Source: Chondrosia reniformis
Lineage: Eukaryota; Porifera; Demospongiae; Chondrillida; Chondrillidae
Assembly (NCBI GenBank): GCA_947172415.1
Contig: OX359200.1
Location: 3,164,501-3,228,500 of the forward strand
Reading direction: 5' to 3'
Length of the DNA: 64,000 bases
The notes under the pieces were generated by a model. That model ran no database searches. It was not told where the DNA came from and saw only the letters and a program-made list of their open reading frames with translations. The position numbers and the translations under genes were made by a program. Positions 12,454-24,794 of this stretch are shown one piece after another. Within the stretch, counting starts at the first letter, position 1; each line of letters begins with the position of its first letter.

Positions 12454-12762
12454 AGTATATATATAATACGAGTTCATAGGCAACTATTATAACACATTTT
12501 ATACGTCGATAGATGTATAATATGAGTTCATACTCAACTATTGTAACACTTAATTTATACGTCAATACATCGATTTTGCAAATGGTGGCGTTCAGGTAGC
12601 TTTAGTTAACGAAGCTTTTCTGTCGCTATTCATTATTTTTAGGACACTTAAGCGTCCTTAATCGTTAGGATTAAGAGTAATATGTCAAAGCCCAATGATG
12701 CGGCCAAGTAGTTCGAGTAAATTCGGGGGGCAGCAGCCCGGGTTTTTAAACTCGAATTACTT
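12363..12762 (-). mobile_element. GC-hairpin element, copy E2 (near full length, inverted)
   Basis: About 400 bp, the reverse complement of the copy at 55642-56021. Read on the minus strand, it starts CAAGTAATTCGAGTTTAAAA near 12762, passes the GC-rich hairpin, GTTAACTAAAGC, an AT microsatellite (about 12413-12474) and ends AGGGGGCTGCC. The flanks on both sides are 122-bp satellite rather than 13-bp satellite, which fixes the element's own ends better than the other copies do. It encodes no protein I can recognise. Confidence 0.75.
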
Positions 12763-12958
12763 GTTATCCTAGGAACAGTCTTCGGTACAGATTCATAGCC
12801 TATATGTTTGAAATCGGCAGCCATTTTAACTCGGAGATAAGTCGTAGATCTTTGGGGACACTTTTATCGAGTTCGGCGGCCTATTTTATCCTAGGAACGG
12901 TCTTTAGTACGCTTTCAGAGCCCATATTTTCGAAATTTGTAGATTTTAACTCAGAGAT
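12763..12958. repeat. 122-bp satellite fragment, right of E2
   Basis: About one and a half diverged units of the dimeric satellite (TTATCCTAGGAACAGTCTTC…, GCCCATATTTTCGAAAT…), in the same orientation as at 1-3889. It ends at about 12958 in AACTCAGAGATA and returns to the 13-bp array. Confidence 0.88.
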
Positions 12959-15900
12959 ATATACAACTAATACATACAACTAGGTTATAACCAGTACATA
13001 CAACTAGTACATAAAATTAGTTCATACAATTAGAACATACAACTATTACATACAACTAGTACATACAACTATAACATTCAACTAGTACAGACAACTTGTA
13101 CGTACAACTAGTAAATATAACCAGTGCTAGTATGTACAACTAGTACATACAACTAGTGCCTACAGTTAGTATATATTACCTTTACTTGTACATTCCACTA
13201 GTTAATCCTACTAGTACACACAACTATTATATACAACTAGTACATAACTAGTACATAAAACTGGTACATACAACTATTATATACAATTAGTACATGCAAC
13301 TCTTACATTTGACTAGTACATATAAGTAGTACCTACAAATATTTAATATAACTAGTACTTGTACATTCACTAATACCTACTTAATATCTGTTATTACTAG
13401 TACTAGAAACCTACAACTAGTACATACAACAAGTACATACACCTAGTATACAACTAGTCTATACAATTAGAACATACAACTACTACATACAACTAGTACA
13501 TACAACTAGTACATACAATTAGTACCTACAACTATAACATTCAATAAGTCCATGAAACTAGTACCTACAACTAGTAAATATAACTAGTGCTAGTACATAC
13601 AACTAGCACCTACCTAGTACCTAGTATAACTAGTACTATAACCTACAAGTAGTACATATACTAGTATATACAAATAGTACACACAACTAGACCATATAAA
13701 TAGTACATACCATATTATATATAACTAGTACATACCACTAGTTCATACAACTAGCACATACAACTAGTACCTATGACCATGACATACACATTTACCTAGT
13801 ACATATATATAGTCTATACAACTAGTACATTAAACTAGAACTCCCACTATGACGATTAATTATTTCACACAATTAGTACATACATCTAGTACATACAACT
13901 AGTCCATACAATTAGTGCTACAACCAGTTCAAACAACTAGTAAATATAACTTTTAAATATAACTAATATATATAACTTGTACTAGAACATACAACTAGTA
14001 CACACAACTAGTTACTAGTACGTAAAACTAGTACATACAACTAGAACATATAACTAGTACATGCGGCTTGTACATACAACTAGTACATGCAACTAGTCTA
14101 TATAACTACTTACAAATAGTCCATACAGCTAGTACTTCCAACTAGTAAATACAGATTATTACTAAATCATACACCTGGTACATACAACTTGTATATACAT
14201 CTAGTTCCTATAACTAGTGCATGCAATTAATTACTACTTCATAAAACTACTACATACAATTATTACATATACCTAGTACATACATCTAGTACATACAACT
14301 AGTGCATACAAGTAGTACATTCAACTAGTACATACATCTACTTCCTAATACATACAACTAGTACATGCCACGAGTACATAAAACTATTAAGTACAACTAG
14401 TAAATATGAAAAGTACACACAACTAGTACATTCAAGTACTTAATATAACTACATGCAACTAGTTCAAACAACTAGAACATACAACTAGTATATACTGATA
14501 GTTACTAGAACACAAAACTAGTACATACAACTTCTACATACAACTAGGGAATAAAACTAGTACATACAACTAGTACATACAATAAGTACATACAACTAGT
14601 ACATATAACTAGTACATGCAACCACTAGCTAGTACATACAACTAGTACATACACCTATTACATACAACTAGTATATATAACTTGTACCTAAAACACTTAC
14701 ACACAACTAGTTCATACAACTAGTAAAAACAGATTGTTAATAGTACATACAATTAGTACATACAACTAGTACATAAAGCTAGTAGATACAACTAGTACAT
14801 ATAACTAGTACATACAACTACTAACTAGAACATATATACAACTAATGCATGTAACTAGTACATACAACTACTAACTAGAACATATATACAACTAATGCAT
14901 GTAACTAGTACATACAACAAGTATATACATAAAACTAGTACATACAACTAATCCATACAACTAGTACATTCAACTAGCTGCTAGTACATACAACTACTAC
15001 ATAAAACTAATGCATATAACTAGTAGATACAGCTACTTGCTAGTTCAAACAACTAGGGCATACAACTAGTACATTCAAGTAGCTACTGGTGCATACAACT
15101 AGTTCATAAAACTAGTACATATAACTAGTAGTTACAACTACTTACTAGTACATACAACTTCAACATTCAACTAGTACATATAACTAGTAAATTCAACTAT
15201 TGCAAACAACTAGTATTTACAACTAGTATATTCAACAAGTACATACAATTGGAACCTACAATTAGTACATACAACCTGTTTATACAACTTTATAGTTCTT
15301 ACAACTAGTATTACTACTAGGACATAGAACTAGTACATATAACCAGTACATATAACTTGTTCGTACAAGTAGTACATACAACTAGTTACTTTTACATACA
15401 ACTAGTACATACAACTAGAAAATACAACTAGTACCTAAAACTAGTACATACAGCTAGTACATACAACTAGTACATATAACTAGTACATACAACTAGTACA
15501 TATAACTAGTAACTAGAACATGCAACTAGTACATTCAACTAGGACATACAACTAGTAGCTAGGACATACAGCTAGTACATATAACTAGTGCACACACCTA
15601 TTTCACACAAGGAGTACATAAAAGTTATACATAGAACTAGTACATACAATTAGTACATACAACTAGTTACTAGTACATCCAACTAGGACATACAACTAGT
15701 ACAAACAACTAGTACTTATAACTAGTACAAACAGCTAGTACATACAACGAGTACAAATAACTAGTGCATAAAACAATTTCACACAACTAGTACATAGAAC
15801 TAGTAAATATAAGTACATACAATTAGTATTTACAACTAGTACATAAACACAGATTGTTACAAGTACATACACCTTGTACATACAACTAGTTCATAAAACT

Positions 15901-16277
15901 ATAACATACAAATAGTACATACACCTAGTACATATAAGTACATTCAACTAGTATATATAACTAGTACATACAATTAGTAAACACAGATTGTTACTAGTAC
16001 ATACAACTAGTACATATAATTAGTACATGCAACTACCAACTAGAACATCTATACAACTAGTATATACGACTAGTACATTTTACAAGTAACTATAGCTAGT
16101 AAATATAACTGGTACATCCAACTACTTACTAGTACATACAACTAATACATACAATTAGAACAAAAACTACTATATATACCTATTAGTTACAACAATTACA
16201 CAGAACCAGGACTTACAACTAGTACATATAACTACATACAACTAGTTCTAACAACTAATACATAAACTAGTAAAAAC
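12959..16277. repeat. 13-bp minisatellite
   Basis: Satellite only. It contains a perfect 50-bp tandem duplication (14821-14870 and 14871-14918) built on the variant CTAACTAGAACATATATACA. The marker variant ACAGATTGTTAC, which recurs through the rest of the array, first becomes common here (about 14150, 14710, 15845, 15985). No gene or inserted element is seen. Confidence 0.92.
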
Positions 16278-16483
16278 AAGTATTTCGAGTTTAAAAACTC
16301 GTGGGGCTACTGCCCCCCGAATTACCTCAAACTACTTGGCCGCATCATTGGGATTTAATATATATATTTGTAATACTAACGATTGAGGACGCTTAAGTGT
16401 CCTGAACTTTTTAAATAATGATGGAAAAGCTTCGTTAACTAAAGCTTCCTGAACGCCGCCATTTGCAATATCGATGTATTGCC
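16278..16483 (+). mobile_element. GC-hairpin element, copy E3 (5' half)
   Basis: First ~205 bp of the E element, through AACTAAAGCTTCCTGAACGC and ATCGATGTATTG, then satellite. The 3' half present at 12363-12762 and 55642-56021 is missing. The left junction, AAAAACAAGTATTTCGAG, is nearly the same as in the copies at 11509 and 55642, so the three sit at the same point in the satellite monomer. Confidence 0.75.
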
Positions 16484-19400
16484 AACAACTAGTACATTCA
16501 GATAGTACATAAAACTAGTACATACAACTATTTACTAGTAGACACAACAATTACACACAACTAGTACACAACTAGTCCATATACTTACAAACAAATATTC
16601 CATACAGCTAGTATTTACAACTAGTAAATACAGAAAGTTACTAATTCATACACCTAGTACACACAAGTAGTACATACAACTGGTACATATAACTAGTGCA
16701 TGCAACTAATTACTAGTACATACAAACACCACAAACAATCAGCTCTTACAACTAGTACATACAACTAGTACCTCCAACTAGTTCTTATAACTAGTGCATA
16801 CAACTACTTACTAGAACACATATACAACAAGTACATACAACTAGTACATAAAAGTAGTACATACAACTAGTAATTACAACTAATAAATATAACTAGTACG
16901 TACAACAATTACACGCAACTAGAATATGGAACTAGTAAATAGAACTAGAACATACAACTTGTACATGCAACTAGTACATACAACTATTTACTAGTACGTA
17001 CAACTAGTACATACAACTAGTACATATAACTACTACATACAGCTAGTACATAAAACTAATACATGTTACTAATAGATACAAAAATTACACACAACTAGTA
17101 CAACTATTCCATATACCAACAAACAAATATTCCATACAGCTAGAACTTAAAACTAGTAAATACAGATTGTTACTAATTCATACACCTAGTACATACAACT
17201 AGTACATACAACTAGTACATACAATTAGTTCTTACAACTATTACATATTACTAGTAAATACATCTAGTTCATAAAACTTTATACCACTAGTACATAAAAT
17301 TAGTACATACAATTAGTAAATACAAGTAGTACATTCAACTAGTTACTTCTACAACAACTAGTACCAACAACAATTGCACACAATTAGTAAATACAATTAA
17401 TACATATAACTAGTGCATACAACAAGTATATACAACTAGTATCTAGTACATAAAACTAGTATATAAAGCTAGTACATAAAACTAGTACATACAGCTAGAA
17501 GTTACATCTAGTTACTAGTAAATACAACTAGTTCTAGTTACTAGTACATAAAACTATTAAACAACAATAGTACATATAACTAGTACATGCAACAACTTAC
17601 TAGTACATACAACGAGTACATACAATTAGTACATACATATAGTACACACAGCTAGTACTTACATCTAGTTACTAGTACATACAACTAGTATATACAACTA
17701 GTACATATAAATAGTACATACAACAATTACACATAACTAGTACCTATATAAAATTAGTCCATATAACTATAAACAAACAACTTGTATATACAACCAGTAC
17801 ATTCACCTAGTACATACAACTGGGACATATAACTAGTGCGTGCAACAACTCACTAGTAGATACAACTAGTAAATACAATTAGTACATACAAATAGTTTAT
17901 ATAACAAGTGCATACAACAATTACACAAACCTACTACATACAACTAGAACATATCTCAACTTACAACTAGTACATACAACTAGTACATACAACTATTACA
18001 CAAAAATAGTACACACAACTAGTACATATAACTAGTACATGCAACTACTTATATACTAGTAAATACAATTAAAACTTACAACTAGTAACTACAACTACTA
18101 AATATAACTAGTACATACAACAATTACACACAACTAGTACATACAACTAGTACATACAACTAGTGCATACAATTAGTACATATAACTGGTGCAGGCAACT
18201 ACTTATTAGTAAAAACAACTAGTAGAGACAATTAGTACATACAACTACTACATACAGTTAGTACATACAATGAGCACATATAACTAGTACATACAGCTAG
18301 TACATACATCTAGTTACTAGTACATACAACTAGTACACACAGCTAGTACATACATCTAGTTACTGGTACATACAACTAGTACATACAACTAATACATACA
18401 ACTGGTACATATAACTAGTACATGCAACTACTTACTAGTACATAACAACTAGTACATGCAACTACTTACTAGTACATAACAACTAGTACATGCAACTAGT
18501 ACATACAACTAGTACATATAACTACTACATACAACTACTTACTAGTACATACAACTATTATATACAATGAGCACATCTAACTAGTACATACAGCTAGTAC
18601 ATACATCTAGTTACTAGTACATACAACTAGTACATACAATTAGTACATTCAACTAGTTACTACTACAACAACTAGTACCAACAACAATTGCACACAATTA
18701 GTAAATACAATTAATACATATAACTAGTGCATACAACAAGTATATACAACTAGTATCTAGTACATAAAACTAGTATATAAAGCCAGTACATAAAACTAGT
18801 ACATACAGCTAGAACTTACATCTAGTTACTAGTAAATACAACTAGTATATACAACTAGTACATATAAATAGTACATACAACAATTACACATAACTAGTAC
18901 CTATATAAAATTAGTCCATATAACTATACACAAACAACTTGTATATACAACCAGTACATTCACCTAGTACATACAACTGGGACATATAACAAGTACGTGC
19001 AACAACTCACTAGTAGATACAACTAGTACATAAAATTAGTACATACAAATAGTTTATATAACAAGTGCATACAACAATTACACAAACCTACTACATACAA
19101 CTAGAACATATCTCAACTTACAACTAGTACATACAACTAGTACATACAACTATTACACAAAAATAGTACACACAACTAGTACATATAACTAGTACATGCG
19201 ACTATTTACTAGTAAATACAATTAAAACTTACAACTAGTAACTACAACTACTAAATATAACTAGCACATACAACAATTACACACAAGTAGTACATACAAC
19301 TAGTACATACAACTAGTGCATACAATTAGTACATATAACTGGTGCAGGCAATTACTTATTACTAAAAACAACTAGTAGAGACAATTAGTACATACCACTA

Positions 19401-20288
19401 GTACATACAGTTAGTACATACATCTAGTTACTAGGACATACAACTAGTACATACAACTGGTACATATAACTAGTACATGCAACTACTTACTAGTACATAA
19501 CAACTAGTACATGCAACTAGTACATACAACTAGTACATGCAACTAGTACATGCAACTAGTACATGCAACTAGTACATACAACTAGTACATATAACTAGTA
19601 CATGCAACTACTTACTAGTACATACAACTAATATATACAATGAGCACATATAACTAGTACACACAGCTAGTACATACATCTAGTTACTAGTACATACAAC
19701 TAGTACATACAGCTAGTACATACATCTAGTTACTGGTACATACAACTAGTACATACAACTAGTACATACAACTGGTACATATAACTAGTACATGCAACTA
19801 CTTACTAGTACATAACAACTAGTACATGCAACTAGTACATACAACTAGTACATATAACTAGTACATGCAACTACAAACTAGAACATCTATACAACTAGTA
19901 CATACGACTAGTACATTTAACTAGTAACTCCAACTAGTAAATATAACTAGTACATATACAAATTTTTCACAACTAGTACATACAACTACTACATATAACT
20001 AGAACATGCAACTACTTACTAGTACATACAACTAATATATACAATGAGCACATATAACTAGTACATACAGCTAGTACATACATCTAGTTACTAGTACAAA
20101 CAACTAGTACATACAACTAGTACATACAACTGGTACATATAACTAGTACATGCAACTACTTCCTAGTACATACCACTAGTACATAAAATTATCATATAAA
20201 ACTAGTACATATAACTAGTACATAACACAATTACATACAATTTGTACATACAACTAGTAAACACAGATTGTTACTAGTACATACAACA
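16484..20288. repeat. 13-bp minisatellite with a ~1.3-kb duplication
   Basis: Satellite throughout. A segment starting near 17330 (…ACAACAACTAGTACCAACAA, CAATTGCACACAATTAG…, ATATAAAGCTAG…) recurs from about 18645 with most variant monomers in the same order to about 19430, minus a ~145-bp internal deletion. Between 19505 and 19600 and at 18420-18530 there are near-perfect runs of an ACATGCAACTAGT subvariant, a sign of recent local expansion. Confidence 0.9.
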
Positions 20289-22490
20289 AGGATAGGTTTG
20301 GTGTTGTTGAAGAATGAGCGCCATCAGTGGTCCTGTTAACTGTTGCGAACTGTCAAACACCAAGTTTGCGGACTTGGTGGGGTTGGGAATACCAAGGCCA
20401 CCCAGTCTAGTGGGAAGTGCTAACAGGTCTCTCTCTTGTTCCGTGAAGGCACTTCTACTTGTGAGAGCTGGTAAGCATTTGTAGCACATGGCATTCTCAA
20501 GAGGCTGAAAGAGGTCATGATGTTGGGGATCATTCTCGACAAGTACGTCCACTTACTGGAGAGGCCATGTGTCATAGCAGCGTATGCTGCATGCGGCTGG
20601 CTTCTGGCAAGAGCTGCCAACCGCTCCACTTCTCTTACCCACTCCTGAACCTTGCCTGTCACATATGTCTCCACAAAGGTCTGAGACCCCAGTGCAGCCC
20701 CTAGATGTTTCTGCCCTTCTCTGGTAATCTGCACATCAAGTGCCTTGAAACAGTTCAGCAGCCCGGGCTGTATGTTCCTCCTTGACAAAGAGCCATGACT
20801 TTGAGGCATTCGCATGATAACCGAAGTCTGGTCAAATCTCCTCCTTTATCCCACCAATGTTTAAGCTGATGGAGTTGGCCACCGGCAGAGGCATCATCAG
20901 CGAACCAAACTTGTTTCACCTGACTCAACTTGTCCAGTTTGTGGATGAGAGGTATAGTGGCAATGGCACACATTGCTATTGCCAGGGGATCACCCTGAGT
21001 CGTACCCTCTCTGGAGTAAATAACTTCTCCGTCAACAAAGAGCTGGGCATCAGCACGGTATGTATTCACTTTTGCAAGGGCAATTGACGGGCAGAGACGC
21101 AAGACGTTCTGAAGGGCAACTTGTCTGTTCAGGGAGTTGAAGGCGTTCATTGCATCTACCAGCAGTACTTCTCCGATGTTGGCATCTTGGACTTGTGGGC
21201 CTGCAGCAGCCAACACTGCTTTGGCAATAATCCTTCTGACCACTTCACCCATCCCTACTGGTCTAATCCCAGGACATTTGTCTAGGGCCACTAGTCTACA
21301 GGCAGTGAAGGCATCCAGGCCGGTGGGATCCACAAATTGCTGGCAGATGTGACGTACTACCACAGTCACTGCTTCACGCAGGTCCACCGACTCCTTTCTA
21401 ATTGATGACAGAAGGCGCCTCCCACCCGCGGCATCCATTCCTGATGGCCCTGCAGCCCCATTTGTTCTTAGGGCAATATGATGTATTAGAAGGCCATTAA
21501 TCTGTTCATATAGGATAGGATGGGGAGTCTCTTGGTGGAATATTCTTCATTTATAACTACAGACATCTTGAGGGATTGGGCTTCCGGATGCTTTTCCATC
21601 AATACCTCCCGAACAGTCCTACTTTCACCAGCACCACCTGGGACACAACTGTCTAGGCTCAGTCTCCCTCCTCTGCTGTGATCTCTCAGAAGTCGAATGG
21701 CCACTCGAATATTGCTCATGAACATGAGGTTGGCAAAGGAACCTGTGCTTCGGACTTTTCTCTGGAGAGGGAGTTGGTTCTGGATAGTGCACCCTTCATG
21801 AAGGGCATCAATATCTCCATGTTTCCACAATGTCACTCTGCACTCTAGGCATATAGAATGCTCCTTTGTTTTGGCAGATCTATGTGGCTTCTGAAGTAGT
21901 AAGGCGGTCATTGTCATCACACACTTAAGGGCAATTTGTTCCAGCGGAGAATTCTGGGTATAGGCATGGTATAGGTGACCCATTTCTGAAACGAAAGCTT
22001 TACCCACCTCACCCGAGGGAACCTTAAAAAGGTTTCCACGCCAATGGACAGTTTATGCGTAGGCATGATTTATCACTTCTGTTAATGCGGCTCCATCTAC
22101 CTCACCCCATTTGAAGTTTGGCTCCTGGACTGCTGTAAATGATGGCAGGATGTTCGATGAGTCCTGGATATCCTCAACATATTCAAGGTTCTGGCCATCC
22201 AGGGTTGCTCCTGGGGTATCCTGGGTATCTGGTACGGCCAATATACTGACAGGAACAGAGTCGGTTGGGTTGTGTTCTTCTTGAACAGCCGTACTGTCTG
22301 ATCCATCACCATTTGCACCTTGATGGACGTCAATGTTGCAGCAACGTCCTCTTCTTATTGGGAGACAATCAGAGCAGCGATTCCTTGATCAAGGAAAGGA
22401 ACAATTTAGACATCTGCCGCTACCATTGCACCGGCAGCAGATTGGTATTCTTCTCGAAATCTCAGTGCGATTCTCAATCAATCACTCAAT
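20289..22490 (-). pseudogene. RT1 reverse transcriptase ORF, copy A, broken
   Basis: Degraded reverse transcriptase of a metazoan non-LTR family with a Cys-rich N-terminus. In coding order: a Cys-rich start (CCRCNGSGRCLNCS, near 22440-22400) interrupted by an in-frame stop near 22385; a 173-codon segment (22007-21486); and the polymerase segment (21438-20755). The latter carries motif A (VDAMNAFNSLNRQ), motif B (REGTTQGDPLA) and motif C (WFADDASAGG), so the catalytic aspartates are present. A motif resembling the D region (GYHANASKSWLFVK) follows in another frame. Disruptions: a stop at about 22052, a 2-nt insertion relative to copy B near 21535, and a frameshift near 20830 that copy B shares. 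The C-terminal zinc-finger/nuclease part is missing. It cannot encode an active protein. Confidence 0.85.
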
Positions 22491-22530
22491 CAAAACACGA
22501 AGTGTCGCCATTTATTTTTCACATATTATG
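20289..22530 (-). mobile_element. Non-LTR retroelement RT1, copy A (3'-truncated)
   Basis: 2.24 kb with higher GC than the satellite, homologous throughout to 59045-61282. The 5' end (right side, ending CACATATTAT near 22530) matches copy B. The 3' end is missing: the element stops at about 20289 inside coding sequence, and the ~915 bp that follow in copy B (58131-59045) are absent. Loss of the 3' end is unusual for an element copied by target-primed reverse transcription, so deletion after insertion, probably by satellite recombination, is likely. Confidence 0.85.
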
Positions 22531-23543
22531 CATGCAACTAGTATATACAACTAGTAAATACAGATTCTCACTAGTACATACACCTAGTACATACAACTAG
22601 TACATACAACCAGTCTATATAACTAGTTTATGCAACTACTTTCTAATACATACAACTAGTGCATGCAACTAGTAAATACAACAAGTACATACAACTAGTA
22701 CATACAACCAGAGCATACAACTAGTACATACATCTGGTACAACAACTAGGGCATAGAATTAGTACATATAACCAGTACGTATAACTAATCCTTATAACTA
22801 CTACACATAACTAGTACATACAACTATAACATATAACTAGTACATACATATATAACTAGTACATATATATAGTACATAAAACTAGAACATACTACTAGTA
22901 CACACAACTGATATATACATAAAACTAGTATATATACATAAAATTGTTACATGAAAAACTAGTGCATACAATTAGTACATACAATTAGAACATGCAACCA
23001 CTACTTACAATTGAGTACATCAACTACAACCTCCACCTAGTGAATATAAGAAGATCTAGTACATACAACTAGAACATACAACTAGTATTGTGTACTTACA
23101 ACTAGTACATACAACTATGTAATACATTCAAATAGTACTTTCCATTAGTACATACAACTAGTACAAACAATTTTTATATACAATTAGTACATAAAATTAG
23201 TAAATACCACAAATACATACTACTAGTATAAACAACTAGTACATACAACTAGCGAACGCTATTAGTACATACAACTAGTACTACAACTAGGGCATAAAAC
23301 TAGTACATATAACCCGTACATATAACTAGTCCATATAACTGGTAAATAACTAGTACATACAACTAGTTCATACGACTAGTACATAGATCTAGTACATATA
23401 ACCAGTACATATAACTAGTCCATTTAACTAGTACACATAACTAGTACATACAACTATTACATACAACTAGTACATACGACTGATTCATACAACTAGTACA
23501 TACAACATGTACATAGAACTAGTACATAGAACTAGTACATATA
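22531..23543. repeat. 13-bp minisatellite between RT1-A and RT2-a
   Basis: Satellite only. The run at about 22920-23130 (CAACCACTACTTACAATTGAG, then GTGTACTTACAACTAG, then a variant near TACATTCAAATAG) recurs at about 26870-27070 and 61310-61500. This is a segment-level duplication within the array. Confidence 0.9.
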
Positions 23544-23581
23544 CTTTAGAAACAAAGCCTTAATGGAGAACCTTGTTACTT

Positions 23582-23605
23582 CTTGCCTTAGTTCACTAAG
23601 GCAAG
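23582..23605 (-). other. Conserved 3'-UTR hairpin, RT2 copy a
   Basis: CTTGCCTTAG and CTAAGGCAAG form a perfect 10-bp stem with loop TTCA. The stem is identical at 50770-50793 and 61541-61564, where the loops differ (TTTA, TGTA). Confidence 0.7.
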
Positions 23606-23812
23606 GAGTATCTGGCTTGGACAACCCTCAGTCAGTTATGTTTTCCTTTCTTTGGGTTTTTAGCCAGAAGCCTCGGCTTTGCCTCCTTCCGGCAGCAGCA
23701 GACAGATGCACGTCGGGCCAAAGTTGACCGTCATAATAGGAGCGAGTACCTCCATACACAAATCCACCACTACTTTCCAGAGGTCGACAGGCAAGGACTG
23801 GGACAGGACTAC

Positions 23813-24783
23813 TTATCGTCCAGGCCCCAATCCCTCAACAGATAGATGTCGCCTCAATATCCTTACAGCCGAGCAGAGAACAGTTCTCTGCATCGCTCTC
23901 ATCACTTCTACTACACCTCTTGACAGCTTTGGAATTCCCCTTAGGTCTTCCAGGAGCGTGTCCACTGTCCCCAAAGCACCAATTATCATCGGGACTACCT
24001 TAATTCGGTAGCCCCTAAATTGTTTCCTCATATCAGCCACCAGCTTCTGGTACTTTTGGAACTTCTCTTGCCATCTTCCATTAATATTGCTGTCAGTTGG
24101 AACTGACATCTCAATACTGAAGATGACCTTACATAGCCGATCCTCAACCACTAAGTCTGGCCTTCTTTCTGTCATTTCTTCTTCTGTAGGGATACTAGGA
24201 TCCCACAAGATTTTGACAGCCCTATTCTCATAGACTGGTTTTGCTTCTAGTTTGTACCAGGGCTCTTCCTGCTTGAATCCATATTCTTTCAACAGTCTCA
24301 ACAACACTATCAGTATTGCCCGGTCATGTCTCTCTTTGTAGAGAGAAAATCCCTTGGGCTCACACATGTTTAGTATGTGTTTGACCATTTCCATAGCCTT
24401 GCCACATTCTCTGCACATTTGGAGGCTAGAATTCTTCAGAATCCTATTTTGGTTCCACCTAGTATGCAGCACATCATCTTGGGCTCCGAGAATCAGAGCC
24501 TCAGTTTGAGGTCTGAGTCTCCCCTCAGAAAGCTACACATAAACTCCCTATTTGTGACTTGTCTGTGGTATGAGCCTTAGTGAGACGTTTCGGCTAGGTT
24601 ACTTTTTAACCTTTCAGTCTGAGCCTCCCGGAGCTCACATGCCACTCTCCTCCATTCTTGTACACTATTTTGTGATGGATCTGTCTTCAGCCACATTTCC
24701 GGTTCTAGTTCTATTCCGTGGCTTCTCAGTATCAATCTGGCTTTTTTAAGACAGTCCTCCTCTGCTTTGAGCACTCCAGCCAC
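23813..24783 (-). pseudogene. RT2 C-terminal zinc finger and restriction-like endonuclease, copy a
   Basis: C-terminal fragment of the RT2 polyprotein in two frames: 24783-24577 and, after a frameshift near 24560, 24472-23813 (219 codons). The second block has the CCHC finger (CRECGKAMEMVKHILNMC, C-x2-C-x8-H-x4-C), then RRPDLVV and 14 residues later the acidic residue of IFSIEMSVP, then KFQKYQKL. This order matches the restriction-like endonuclease of R2-type elements (PD-x14-E followed by a K/Y region). The run VVPMIIGALGTV close to the end is typical of this family in invertebrates. The reverse transcriptase is absent because of 5' truncation. Confidence 0.85.
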
Positions 24784-24794
24784 TTTTGGTGTTG

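Larger units (their letters stand above)
23544..24794 (-). mobile_element. R2-like non-LTR retroelement RT2, copy a (5'-truncated)
   Basis: 1.25-kb 3' part of the element that is longer at 50743-55113. The 3' terminus lies on the left (3' end reads …GGCTTTGTTTCTAAAG on the minus strand), and the element is cut at the 5' side after a position matching 'KWLECSKQ' in copy c. Such 5' truncation is typical of target-primed reverse transcription. GTACATATA flanks it on both sides (23535-23543, 24795-24803). Because that string is also a common satellite variant, the 9-bp duplication is only suggestive. Confidence 0.85.

Noticed and set aside
12311-12565. 84-codon minus-strand ORF
   Set aside because: It crosses satellite, element E2 and an AT microsatellite (runs of Y and I).
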